From Paratinospora sagittata (taxonomy: Eukaryota > Streptophyta > Magnoliopsida > Ranunculales > Menispermaceae), in NCBI GenBank assembly GCA_035771175.1, contig CM069607.1, positions 14,082,001 through 14,146,000 on the forward strand: a DNA stretch of 64,000 bases, given 5' to 3'. The notes beneath the pieces are model-generated. The model ran no database searches and was not told where the DNA came from. It was given only the letters and a program-made list of their open reading frames with translations. Numbering within the stretch: the first letter of the stretch is position 1; every line of letters begins with the position of its first letter. The position numbers and the translations under genes were made by a program. This document shows, piece after piece, positions 33,462-44,639 of the stretch.

Positions 33462-33603
33462 AGGTTAGGCTTAAAAAAACAAAAAAAAAATTAAAAACCT
33501 TATTATATTATGATTGTTTGTATGGGTATAAGTATGGGTAGTCAGATTATTTTTATAAAAATAAATGATTTGACTGATTGACTGATATTTTCTCTCTCTG
33601 TGA

Positions 33604-34900
33604 ATGACAGAGTTGAAGATAAGTGTTGACTCAGTCATGGATCCTTCGGAAGAGAGGATTAGGAAGTTAGAAGAAGAGGTTGCTGCTCAACAGCAACAGA
33701 ATGCCCAGTTATTAGAAGCAATGGCTAAGATGCAAGAAGCCATGCAGAGGTCTACAGCTCCAGTAGTACCAGTTGTTGGTGCCAGTAGTGCCGGTGCATC
33801 TGCTGAGCAGCCAGTGGCCGTTCATGAGACGATAGGGTCACAAGAGGGCCTAGATGAGGCCTGTAGATATGAAGATGTGATGCGAGCCTTTAAGAGGCGT
33901 GAGCCGCCCATATTTGATGGCAGTCTGGCATTAGAGATTGCTGAGGATTGGCTTATGCGAGTTGAAGTCATTTTTGAAGATATGCATGTGCTGGATAAAG
34001 ACAAGGTCAAATTAGCTCGATTTAAATTTTCGAGTAAGGCAGAAAGATGGTGGCAAACCACTGGTCGAGCTCAAGGACCCATTGATACATGGGACAAATT
34101 TAAAGAGGTGTTCTACAAAACTTACTATCCCCCGTCTGAGGTTGATAAAAGGCACAAACAGTTTATAGAACTGAAGTAGGGAGACATGTCAGTGAGAAAA
34201 TATGAAAATGAGTCCAACCGACTAGCGTTGTTTGCCCCAGAAATGGTACATAATGATATGATGAGGATGAAGAGGATCAGAGATGGATTTAATGATCCGA
34301 TTAAGAAGGGTTTGGCTCTTGCGGGTGTACAGACATATGATCAGGCAGTGCGGCAGGCACTTGATTATGAAGCAGTTGAGGCGACAGATAAGCCTCAGCA
34401 ATCGACACCGCAGGCTCAGACAGTTCAAATAGTGCTGGAACAACAAATGCCATATCAGGGTAAGAAAAAGGGCAAATGGGGTAAGAAATGGTGGGGAGAA
34501 CAGAAGAAGGCAAGGATAGCTGAGGCTCCGATCGGGGCAGAGACTCATGTTGTTCCACCAGCTCCAGTACCAGCATCACCATTACCACCACTAGCAGGCA
34601 GAGGCACACATCTTGCGATGAGGCCACCTATACAGGGATCATCTGTTAGGGCCCCGTGGCCATACAGAGGGGCAAGTAGTGGGAGCGGTTGGCTTCCTAT
34701 GCCGGGTACTGAGTCTCAGACGGCTTTCTCTGCACCTCACCCGCCTATCACTTGCTTTAGATGTGGAAACAAAGAGCATAAGGCAGTTCAATGTCCTTTT
34801 CAACCAGTTCCGAAAGCCCCGGCAGGTTCATCTGCCACTGCTACGATTCCTACACTTACCAGAGAGCAGGCTAGGGTTGTCACAGAGCCAGATCCTGAAG
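33604..34900 (+). pseudogene. gag of gypsy element 2, one in-frame TAG
   Basis: The ATG at 33604 opens a frame with a short Glu/Gln coiled coil (RIRKLEEEVAAQQQQNAQLL) and the retrotrans_gag domain (FKRREPPIFDG, AEDWLMRVE, AERWWQTT, FKEVFYKTYYPP). A TAG at 34177-34179 sits after IELK, where related elements read IELKQGDMSV. The frame continues to a Pro-rich linker and one zinc knuckle [14 protein letters not shown] (34753-34794). The same frame runs on into pol. Confidence 0.88.
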
Positions 34901-37900
34901 CAAATAAGAACTTGGTGGAAGGAATGATTTCCATTTGTGATATTATGATGTATGTGTTGATTGATGCCGGATCCACCTTATCATTTATTTCTGGACCTAT
35001 GGTAGATAGATTACATTTGTCTCCTATCAAAACAAATACACCCTTGATTTTGAGTACTGCAGCAGCAGATAGAATCTACCCTAATATGTTGTGTGAAAAT
35101 TGTGTAGTAAAATATGAAGATCATGAAATGATTGTGAATTTTAGGGTGTTAGAATTTCTGGAGTTTGATGCTATATTGGGTATGGATTGGTTGGCTGCCT
35201 ATCATGCCCATTTTGACTGCTTTGCTAAAAGAGTGGTCTTCCAGATACCAGGACAACCCGCATTTGTTTATAGGGGTATGGCATCTTTAAAACCTCCCAC
35301 TCGAGGTAGGATGGCCACTGATAAAGAAATAGGAATGTTGGCTAGCATTAAGCCAAAAGAAAAGGGTACAGACATTCATATATCAGATATTCCTGTAGTG
35401 TGCGAGTACCCAGATGTCTTTCCAGATGACTTACCAGGGTTACCACCTACAAGGGAAATTGATTTCATTATTGAACTGATGTCTGGTACAAAGCCTATTT
35501 CTATTCCACCCTATAGAATGGCACCAAAGGAGTTGCAGGAACTCAAGGTGCAGTTAGATGAATTGATGACTAAAGGGTTCATTACGCCAAGTATGTCACC
35601 CTGGGGTGCACCTGTACTGTTTGTGAAGAAGAAAGACGAAAGTCTGAGGTTATGTATTGATTATAGACAGTTGAACAGGGCGACAGTGAAGAACAAGAAT
35701 CCTTTACCTCGTATTGATGATTTGTTTGACCAATTAAATGGTGCAAAATTCTTTTATAAGATCGATTTGCGATCTAGATACCATCAACTGAGAATTAGAG
35801 AAGAGGATGTACCAAAAACTGCGTTCAGAACAAGATATGGACACTATGAATTTCTTGTTATGCCCTTTGGACTGACTAATGCACCAGCCATGTTTATGGA
35901 CTTGATGCAGAGGGTATTTAAACCATATCTGGACCAGTTTATCATTATTTTCATTGATGACATTCTCATATATTCCAAGACTCAGGAGGAACATGAGCAA
36001 CACCTCTGAATCACTTTGCAGACACTAAGAGAGTATCGATTGTATGCTAAGTTCAGTAAATGTGAGTTTTAGATAAATGAGGTGAAATTTTTAGGTCATG
36101 TGGTTAGTGCTGAAGGTATTTATGTTGATTCTGCTCAGGTCGAGGCAATTATAAATTGGCCAAGACCAACCACAGTAACAGAGATTAGCAGTTTTCTGGG
36201 TCTGGCTGGTTATTACAGAAGGTTTGTGGAGAGTTTTTCCAAATTGGCTACTCCACTTACTAGGCTAACTCAGAAAAACATGCTATATGTGTGGACTTCA
36301 GTATGTGAGGATGTTTTCACTGAACTGAAGAAAAAGTTGACTACTGCCCCGGTTTTAGTGCTCTCAGAACCTGAAAAAGAGTTAGTGATTTACACTAATG
36401 CATCACATGAAGGTTTGGGTTGTGTATTGATGCAGAAGGGTAGAGTAATTGCTTATGCATATAGACAATTGAAGGTGCATGAGAAAAACTACCCTGTGCA
36501 TGATTTGGAGTTGGCAGCAGTAGTTTTTGCATTAAAATTGTGGAGGCATTACCTCTATGGGGAAAGGTTCACATTGTATTCAGACCATAAGAGTTTGAAA
36601 TACTTGTTTGACCAGAAGGAACTGAATATGAGACAACGTAGATGGTTGGAATTCCTAAAGGATTATGACTTCACTCTTGAATATCATCCTGGAAAAGCCA
36701 ACGTTGTAGCTGATGCATTGAGCAGGAAACGTGTTGAGACAGGTGTGGTAGCATGTCAGATGGCCCATGAGTGGCGACTTTTGGAGAGAGTGAGTATGAT
36801 GAATGTCCTCTCTATGGCTCCACAGGTTGATATTTGTGCTCAGATACATATTCAGTTGACAGATTCTCATATTCAGAGGATTAAGGATATGCAGCAGCAT
36901 GATCCTGATCTTGGTATGTATGATTCTTGAGCGGATAGTACGGACAGAGTTGAGTGGCAGAGAGGTCCAGATGGTGTCTTGCGTTATCAGGGGAGGTTAT
37001 GGGTACCCACAGATAGAGAATTGAGGGCAAAGTTGTTACAGAAGGCACACATCTCAGTATACCATTCAGCCAAGGTCTACTAAAATGTATCATGATATGA
37101 AAAGAACCGTTTGGTGGCATGGGATGAAAAAAAGTATAGCTGAGTACGTGCAGAAATGTGAAGTGTGTCAGCAAGTAAAAGCTGAACACCAGAGGCCAGG
37201 AGGCCAGATGCAACCATTATCCATTCCAGAATGGAAATGAGAGCATATTACTATGGACTTTATCACAGGGCTACCCAGATCTCAGGGTAGATATGATGCC
37301 ATCTGGGTAATTGTCGATAGATTGACTAAGTCTGCACACTTTCTTCCGATGAACACCAGAGACTCGGTTGACAGACTGAGCAGATTATATGTGCGGGAGA
37401 TTGTGAGATTACATGGGGTACCTGTTTCTATTGTATAGGACAGAGATCCGCGTTTTACATCGAGTTTTTGGCAGGCCATGCAAACTCGGTTTGGTACTTA
37501 CCTCCGTCTTAGTACAGCATTTCATCCTCAGACTGATGGTCAAACTGAGAGGGTGATCCAGATGTTGGAAGATATGCTCAGATCTTGTACATTAGAGTTT
37601 GGTGGGACTTGGAGTGAAAGTTTACCATTATGTGAATTTGCTTATAACAATAGCTATCAGGCCAGTATAAGTATGGCACCTTATGAGGCCTTGTATGGTA
37701 GGCCGTGTAGATCTCCGACTTGCTGGTATGAAGTGGGAGAATCACAGTTATTGGGGCCGAAAGTTGTTATTGATCACACTGAACAGATCTAGCAAATTAG
37801 ACAGAGATTGAAAGCTGCCCAAGATCGACAAAAGAGTTATTTTGATAACCGACATAGACCTTTAGAGTTTGCAGTGGGTGACCTGGTATTACTTAAGGTC

Positions 37901-38314
37901 TCGCCACGAAAAGGTCAAATGCGGTTTGGGGTGAAAGGGAAATTAGCTCCCCGTTTTGTTGGACCATTTAAAGTCTTTGAGAGGATTGGTCCGCTAGCAT
38001 ACAGACTTGCTCTACCTTCTCAGTTGGTTGGTGTTCATAATGTATTTCATGTTTCTATGTTGAGAAAATACCATACGGACCCAACTAAGTATCCAGACCC
38101 AACACGCATTTTAGATGTCGCACAGTTACAAGTTGGGGAGGATGCTACTTTTGAAGATAAGCCTATTCAGATTCTTGACAGGAGGATTCAAAAGTTGCAA
38201 AATAAAGAAATTCCTTTAGTCAGAGTCAAATGGCAATTTCATGACAATGAGGAGCAGACCTGGGAACGCGAGGACCAGATGATAGAGACATTTCCTGATC
38301 TCTTTACCACTTGA
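34901..38314 (+). pseudogene. pol of gypsy element 2: protease, RT, RNase H, integrase, chromodomain-like tail
   Basis: Protease [13 protein letters not shown] near 34960-34995. RT from about 35400: [33 protein letters not shown], and the catalytic FIDDILIYS near 35953-35980, so RT keeps its active site. TGA at 36007 and TAG at 36070 interrupt the thumb. RNase H includes [29 protein letters not shown] and [20 protein letters not shown] at 36928, a frame change near 37067 and a TGA at 37238 break the region up to the integrase zinc finger (CEVCQQVKAE). The core has [19 protein letters not shown] (after a TAG at 37436) and FHPQTDGQTE. After a TAG at 37790 the chromodomain-like tail (IQILDRRIQKLQNKEIPLVR, EQTWERE) runs to 38314. 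Confidence 0.9.
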
Positions 38315-38360
38315 GGTATGATTCTCCTTATCTTTTAAATTTTGATGACAAAATTCACTA

Positions 38361-38372
38361 AGTTGGGGAGAT
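38361..38372 (+). other. Polypurine tract of gypsy element 2
   Basis: AGTTGGGGAGAT lies directly before TGTAACGACCC, the start of the 3' LTR. This fits the usual Tekay-type PPT and shows that the LTR boundary here is genuine. Confidence 0.8.
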
Positions 38373-39696
38373 TGTAACGACCCACTTTCCGCACCTGACG
38401 TCATGATGACGTGGACTGCCCAATACGAGGTCTTGTGCACGTAGTCGATGTGTACAATACTCGTATACGGTGTGTACGAGGTATTTTAATAAATTGGTGT
38501 GTTTGATATGTATTAGTGTATAATGGTCTAATACATAACATAATCATGTGTTATGATCAATTACGTATAGTGGAGGGGAGCATGGAATCAAATGAAAATG
38601 GGTTGCTCACCTTTTATTTTCTTCTTCATTCAACAAGTGTTAAGTTTGTTAGACACTTGTTATACACGTTTGAAACTCTTCATTCAACAAGTGTTTAGCT
38701 TGTTGGACACTTGTTATACACATGTGAAACTCTTCATTCTTGTTGGACACTTGTTATACACATGTGAAACTCTTCATTCTTGTCGGACACTTGTTATACA
38801 CATGTGAACTCTTCATTCTTGTTGGACACTTGTTATACACATGCGACACTTGTTATACACATGTGAAACTCTTCATTCTTGTTAGACACTTGTTATACAC
38901 ATGTGAAACTCTTCATTCTTGTTAGACACTTGTTATACACATGTGAAACTCTTCATTCCACAAGTGTTAAGCTTGTTGGACATTTGTTATACAACGTTTG
39001 AACCTCTTCATTCTTGTTATACACATGTCCAACAAGCTTAACACTTGTTGAATAAAGAGTTTCACATGTGTATAACAAGTGTCTAACAAGAATGAAGAGT
39101 TTCACATGTGTATAACAAGTGTCCGACAAGAATGAAAAGTTTCACATGTGTATAACAAGTGTCACATGTGTATAACAAGTGTCCAACAAGAATGAAGAGT
39201 GTCACATGTGTATAACAAGTGTCCAACAAGAATGAAGAGTTTCACATGTGTATAACAAGTGTCCGACAAGAATGAAGAGTTTCACATGTGTATAACAAGT
39301 GTCACATGTGTATAACAAGTGTCCAACAAGAATGAAGAGTTTCACATGTGTATAACAAGTGTCCAACAAGCTAAACACTTGTTGAATGAAGAGTTTCAAA
39401 CGTGTATAACAAGTGTCTAACAAACTTAACACTTGTTGAATGAAGAAGAAAATAAAAGGTGAGCAACCCATTTTCATTTGATTCCATGCTCCCCTCCACT
39501 ATACGTAATTGATCATAACACATGATTATGTTATGTATTAGACCATTATACACTAATACATATCAAACACACCAATTTATTAAAATACCTCGTACACACC
39601 GTATACGGGTATTATACACATCGACTACGTGCACAAGACCTCGTATTGGGCAGTCCACGTCATCATGACGTCAGGTGCGGAAAGTGGGTCGTTACA
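38373..39696. repeat. Palindromic 3' LTR of gypsy element 2
   Basis: The whole 1,324-bp LTR is an inverted repeat centred near 39030-39040. The first ~340 bp (from TGTAACGACCCACTTTCCGC) and the complement of the last ~340 bp differ at about two positions by eye. Toward the centre both arms become tandem arrays of a ~40-bp unit (TTGTTGGACACTTGTTATAC, then ACATGTGAAACTCTTCATTC), with some units shortened or merged. No PHO1, gag or other gene sequence is inside. Confidence 0.95.
38630..39445. repeat. ~40-bp minisatellite, inverted between the two arms
   Basis: About ten units on the left (38630-39020) and about ten inverted units on the right (39030-39445). Each unit includes GGACACTTGTTATACACATG and GAAACTCTTCATTCTTGTT. 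Open frames through it only translate the repeat and are not genes. Confidence 0.93.
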
Positions 39697-39701
39697 AATA
39701 A
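39697..39701. repeat. Target site duplication AATAA, right copy
   Basis: Follows directly on GGGTCGTTACA of the palindromic 3' LTR. Same bases as 31478-31482. Confidence 0.85.
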
Positions 39702-40683
39702 GCCCATTAGGACGCTAATGTGGTATTAGTGCTCTCCTTGAACAAGTTGACAAAAAGTTTGTTCTTCAGAATAGTGTAATTCAAGGCGCTGATGATCCTT
39801 CAGGGCGTTAATGCGACACTGTCAGAATTTCTGAAAAAGACTGTCAAACTGTGCATTGTCTGATTCTTTCTATTTTTACAATTGCACAGAGTTCTCAGGT
39901 TTCTCGAACAATTTGAATGCTTACTCTTTCATGAAACAATTTGATGGTTAATTTTGAATTTCAAATCAAGCGCCAAAATTTTTTGAAAGTTTAAAAATCA
40001 AAGGCATTCTCTATAAAATTTCACTTTGAACCGTTGAAACAACATACAAGAAAACGAGATTGAAAATCTCTTGCGCAAACTTTTTGAAAGTTAGTCTGTT
40101 CTCCTTACTGCGAAAATACTTTCATAATGCTCTGATACATACTTACCTTCTGAATTTATTGATTCAACTTCATATATCTTTCAAATCGATTGAAGGAAGG
40201 TGGAGCAATATAACTCACACTTTCAGTCGAGCATAATCATGCATTCATAGCTGAATTAGTGTTGGTTTGAGGTTCATTATTTGCTCTGTAAGTATTTCTT
40301 TAATTCTTGGGCAGAGAATCAAACTCTTAAATTTGTATTTGATTTATACTAGTGATTGTGTATATCACTGCGGTTGAGCAAGTGTTTAACGATTATTATC
40401 AAGCCCGTGAAATTAAGAAAAATGTATAATAGTTTAATCCTCACCCGTAAGAGGATTTCATAGTGGAGTTTGAACAAAATCCTAATCGAGGAGATTAGGT
40501 AGTGAAAGTAGGCAGGAGTCGAACCACTCTAAATTTGTGTATCCTTAACTGGTTAATTGTTCTTTATTATCTCTGTTCATTATCTGCTATTACTTTGTTT
40601 CAATTGTAAATCTATTTTTATTAAAAGTTAAAACTTTCTTCAGTGTCCAATTCACCCACCTCTTAAATATTCCTGGGCCAACA

Positions 40684-41351
40684 TTGTCACCTTTGTTTCA
40701 GTCTATGAAGCTATCTGCTTATACAAAAAGAAGTGAGTGATGGAACCCTAGTGGTCTTTTTCATTGTAATTATAAAACTTATGCATCTATGCATGAATTT
40801 ATTTAAATAATTTTGTGTTCCTACTCATCCTTCTTTACACGTTGGAGGTCCTTGTTATTTGTGTTCTTTTTGCTTTTTTATTTTATTTTTTTATTGTGGC
40901 ATTTATAATTAGCATCTTAACCATTATATGGTTTAAGATTCTACTACTCTGTTTTGTGCATGTATATTATTCCCAAATTAATTAACAAATACTTCAATGT
41001 CTTAAGGTGTACTTTGTAATTAAGAGAATTGTTATATAGAAGTCCCCTACCTCGTTCTTAATTATGAAACCAGTTGTAGATGTAGTATTATTTTTTCTTA
41101 TATTAATTAAAAAAATTAAAAAAATTAAAAAAGAAGTCGGGTTAGGCATGGAGGTTATGGGGGGCGAGGGGTACTAGATGGTAGGGGAGGGGGGCAATGG
41201 CAGGCGCAATGGGGCAAAAAATGGACAGTGGTAGCCATACCCTTTAGATAGCCCGGGGGCTACAACAGCGTATGGGATAGTGGTGAAAAAACACTGAAAA
41301 CCTTTCAATAGCATTTTTTCACCATTGTCACAACCCTAATATGTACTAGTG
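40684..41351 (-). mobile_element. CACTA-like transposon end, left arm copy
   Basis: On the minus strand from 41351: CACTAGTACATATTAGGGTT, then a GGTGAAAAAA...TTTTTTCACC hairpin. This is typical in style of EnSpm/CACTA ends. No transposase. The far end is lost at the SIRE-type LTR (40683). Confidence 0.55.
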
Positions 41352-41454
41352 AATATTGTGAGAGAGAAATCGTGCAAGTCATCAATTAAATTGCACCAAG
41401 CTTCCATGGTTAATAAGAACTAGGGGATCATGTATTTCAAACATCAGATTCCAT

Positions 41455-42832
41455 CTCACGGAATGGTAGAGAAAATTTCCTACAACCTGTTTGCTTGGTG
41501 ATTTAGAAATTAGTTTTTGAAAACTGTATATTCCAAGCTTCAACGATCAAAGCTATCATATCTCTTAAAATAGAAAATGGAGAGAATTGGCATAGTTTGA
41601 GAGGTTTATTAGGACTATGGGATCATGTATTTCCAGCATTTGTCAAATGCTCATTTTCCAACCTATTGACGCAAAATAGCCAAATGTTAGAGAAATGACA
41701 TGCTTACACTAATTAATAAATTAAAATTGTGAAACTGAAAATACCTATCAAAATTCTAATGTCCAAGACGAAAAATCTCTAGTGAAGCCAAGAGAAAGTC
41801 CACCAATCGATACTCAACTTCTCCCATCTTCAGATGCATGGTGGTCTGAACCCAAGCAAGTCTCAAAGCCAAATTTAAAGCGTACACAATTGCACATTTT
41901 TCATTCGAATGCATACAAACGTAATTTTTCATGTAATACGACTATAAAAAATAATGATTTGTGAAGGATATTAATTAAGATAGTGATAAAGTGAAACTTA
42001 CAATTGATACATAATAGATAAAAACATATTAATTATTTGTACAAGGATCATATTAAATTTTGAGCTTCCCCAACTCCTCTTAACTGAAATTGTTATGTAA
42101 ATAGCAAATTATTTAATATGTAGAAGAATAAGAAGAAAACATAAAAAATAAAAAAATAATAAAAAATAAAAACAAGAAAGAAAGCTCACCTGACTAGTCA
42201 ACTGATCTGCCATGAAGAAATCTAGCATTACTACCTGTAAGTTTTATCAAACCACAAAAACAGTTTAATGCATGACTGATTAAAAAAAAGGGAACTAAAT
42301 GAAACCATAGACGATCTCATTTGGATATAATAAAGCTTTAGTCTAGCAGAGATAATTTCTTTCATGCACCTTATGCACCTTAGAGAGCACATAATATTGT
42401 GCATCACTCGAAGGAAGTAGTAGCGACTTGAGCAATAAAAGATGTTAAATGGACAGATGAGTAATCCAATAAAAAACTAGAAATTGGAATATAATTAAAG
42501 TTAGCTCAATTCTCAGATATAATACAAAATTACCAATAATAATAAACTCATCATTGCTAGACCTATGCAATTAGGACAATACGAATTAGCAGCAAGAACT
42601 TAATTACTTTATATACTCACCAAAAGGAGAAAACCAGGTATGGCATCCACACAAGCACAAACCTATTGGATCCTAAGAGGAGATGAATAACCATAGCACC
42701 CACCACTGCTGTCATGATGGAAGTACAAATGAAGAAGACATCCCTGTACTGAAGTGCACTGGCTTGGGAAAACTCGAAAATAAAATTGTAGTTGATCCGC
42801 GTACTCCTCCACATGTAGAGGTTCCGCATACT
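41455..42832 (-). pseudogene. Truncated PHO1 copy (exons 9 part, 10, 11, 14, 15 part)
   Basis: Same orientation as the intact PHO1 at 49800-62868 and colinear with its 3' half. Exon 9 sequence ([38 protein letters not shown]) is at 42624-42832, exon 10 at about 42390-42478, exon 11 at about 42193-42237, exon 14 at about 41745-41875 and pieces of exon 15 at 41455-41470 and 41641-41690. Exon 12 and most of exon 13 are deleted: the sequence jumps from just inside the 3' end of exon 13 (ATTGATACATAATAGAT) to the intron between exons 11 and 12. Exon 15 is split by about 170 bp of other DNA. The 5' break is within exon 9 at about 42830. It cannot encode a transporter. Confidence 0.9.
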
Positions 42833-43139
42833 ACAATTTTATGATCCCATGGTCCTAATTAAGGACTGGGGGATCATGTATTTCACAAATTTTACACCTC
42901 TCAAACTATTCCACTTCTCGCCATTTTCTATTTTAGAGATCTGATAGCTTTGATCATTGAAGCTTGGAATATACAATTTTCAGAAACTAATTTCTAAATC
43001 ACCAAGTAAACAGCTTGTAAGAAATTTTTTCTCTACCATTCCATGAGATGGAATCTGATGTTTGAAATACATGATCCCCTAGTCCTTATTAAGCATGGAA
43101 GCTTGGTGCAATTTAATTGATGATCTCTCTCACAATGTT

Positions 43140-43815
43140 CACTAGTACATGTGAGGGTTTTGACAACGGTGAAAAAACGCTATTGAAAGGTTTTCAGTGT
43201 TTTTTCACCACTATCCCATACACTGTTGTAGCCCTCGCTATGGTATCCCATGGGCTATCTACAGCGTATGGCCACCGCTATCCATTTTCTGGTCCCTTGC
43301 GCCTGCCATTGCCCCTGCCCCCTGCTGTCTATTTTCTTCCCCCGGCCCTTGCCCCTTGCAACCTCCATGGCTTTTTTTTTTTTTTTTTGATTCATACAAG
43401 AAAAAATAATACTACATCTACAACTGGTTTCATAATTAAGAACTAGGAAGGGGACTTCCATATAGCAATTCTCTTAATTACAAAGCACACCTTAAGACAT
43501 TGAAGTATATGTTAATTAATTTGGGAATAATATATCTGCACCAAACAGAGTAGTAGAATCTTAAACCATGCAATGGTTAAGATACTAATTATAAAATGCC
43601 ACAATAAAAAGAGAACAACAAAAAGAACACAAATAACAAGGACCTCGGACATGTTAAGAAGGAGAAGTAGGAACACAAAATTATTAAAATAAATTCATGC
43701 ATAGATGCATAGGTTTGATAATTACAACGGAAAAGGATCACTAGGATTCCATCACTCACTTCCTTTTGTATAAGCAGATAGTTTTATAGACTGAAACAAA
43801 GACGGTAATTGGTAC
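43140..43815 (+). mobile_element. CACTA-like transposon end, right arm copy
   Basis: From 43140: CACTAGTACATGTGAGGG, the same hairpin and the same downstream order as the left arm, in mirror orientation. The far end is undefined; similarity fades near 43815. Confidence 0.55.
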
Positions 43816-44635
43816 CTTGGTAAACAAGTAAGGTATTTGGAAATTTGTTTCTTACAGTGAAAGGTCAAAAAAGAAAAGTCAATTAATCAAAAATTACAAA
43901 AATAAAAAAAGAAAACCTCTAAGAATGCATAATGAAACTTACCTTTTCAATATAGGAGAGAATCATATTTTTGATATTCTGCATAATGTTATCGGTCTGA
44001 CCCTCTACGGTTCCCAAATTGATTGTGGAGTACCATAATAAACAAAAACCAAGCATAATTAATTAAAAAGGTAAGAAGCACATGAACATGAACAAACCAA
44101 ACATAAGAGATGCGTATGATTTGCAAACAACTACTTTTGTATTTCCAATAAGATCAATAAGTTTCAAGTTTACAATGCCAAGGTTCAAACCATTTGAAGT
44201 TTGACTTTAGGTGAAAACTACAAAAAAGTTCATTCAACAGAGGTATTACACTCTAATACATATAGGTATTACAAACCATTTCTGGTCCAAAAAGAAAAAA
44301 ACATATAGGTATTACACATAATTGTCGCACCCTAATAACTGGAAAAAGAGTGCAAAATTGTAAATGATAATAGATTCTCATTAATTGAATAGTTAAAACT
44401 CCTAATAAAATTAGAAATATCTAAACATATTAGTACTTATTTTCCATTCATCCTCCACATCCGCAAGTCTCCATAACAACAGTAAGTAATAAATTATCAC
44501 AACACTTATACATATATAATTATCCTTTCCAAATTGAAGTGAACAAAAATAAAAGAGAACCAAAAGGAACCCAAAAGGAATCTCACATTAGGAGAATAAT
44601 AAATAAGATGAATTGGTGCAAATGATGTTTTCTTG
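43816..44635. other. Non-coding AT-rich stretch
   Basis: No gene or known repeat recognised between the end of the inverted repeat and the ankyrin-derived locus. Confidence 0.45.
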
Positions 44636-44639
44636 GTGC

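Larger units (their letters stand above)
31483..39696 (+). mobile_element. Ty3/gypsy chromovirus 2 (Tekay/Del-like) with dissimilar LTRs
   Basis: Inserted in the inverted SIRE LTR with the 5-bp duplication AATAA (31478-31482 and 39697-39701); the host LTR reads cleanly across when one copy is removed. The 5' LTR is 31483-33446 (TGTCACGCC...GGCGTCGTGACA) with a PBS four bases after it. A PPT at 38361-38372 precedes the 3' LTR 38373-39696 (TGTAACGACCC...GGGTCGTTACA). The two LTRs share little beyond a short end block (ATCATGACGTCAG). gag-pol is one frame with several stops. Confidence 0.9.
30881..40683 (+). mobile_element. Inverted second SIRE-type LTR, interrupted by gypsy element 2
   Basis: Sequence from about 30890 (GCATGGATGATTCACTTAAA) is the reverse complement of the inner part of 23290-25094. 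After the gypsy insertion it continues from 39702 to 40683, ending GGGCCAACA, the complement of TGTTGGCCC. So a SIRE-type LTR lies here in the opposite orientation to the copia element at 23290-30880. It is also cut off at the junction near 30880. No second copia body is present, so it is a solo or recombined LTR. Confidence 0.8.
40684..43815. repeat. Large inverted repeat enclosing a PHO1 fragment
   Basis: The left arm, 40684 to about 41636, and right arm, about 42840-43815, are inverted copies. Paired blocks include CTGCTTATACAAAA (40718 / complement near 43775), GCATCTATGCATGAATTTAT, CTACTACTCTGTTT, CTTAAGGTGTACTTTGTAAT, AAACCAGTTGTAGATGTAGT, the GTGAAAAAACACTGAAAACC hairpin, GATTCCATCTCACGGAATGG and GTATATTCCAAGCTTCAA. 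Between them is about 1.2 kb of PHO1-derived sequence. Divergence between the arms is modest but includes many single-base changes. Confidence 0.9.

Noticed and set aside
38630..39445. Regular short repeats resembling a CRISPR array
   Set aside because: Units are contiguous without unique spacers, imperfect in length and part of a plant LTR.
38516..39553. Matching open frames on both strands encoding Cys/Leu/Thr/Tyr-rich repeat peptides
   Set aside because: They are translations of the ~40-bp minisatellite. The plus and minus copies are identical only because the LTR is a palindrome.
43117..43446. 109-codon frame in the right arm of the inverted repeat
   Set aside because: It runs through the CACTA-like end and a T homopolymer (poly-Phe). 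The left arm copy does not keep the frame.
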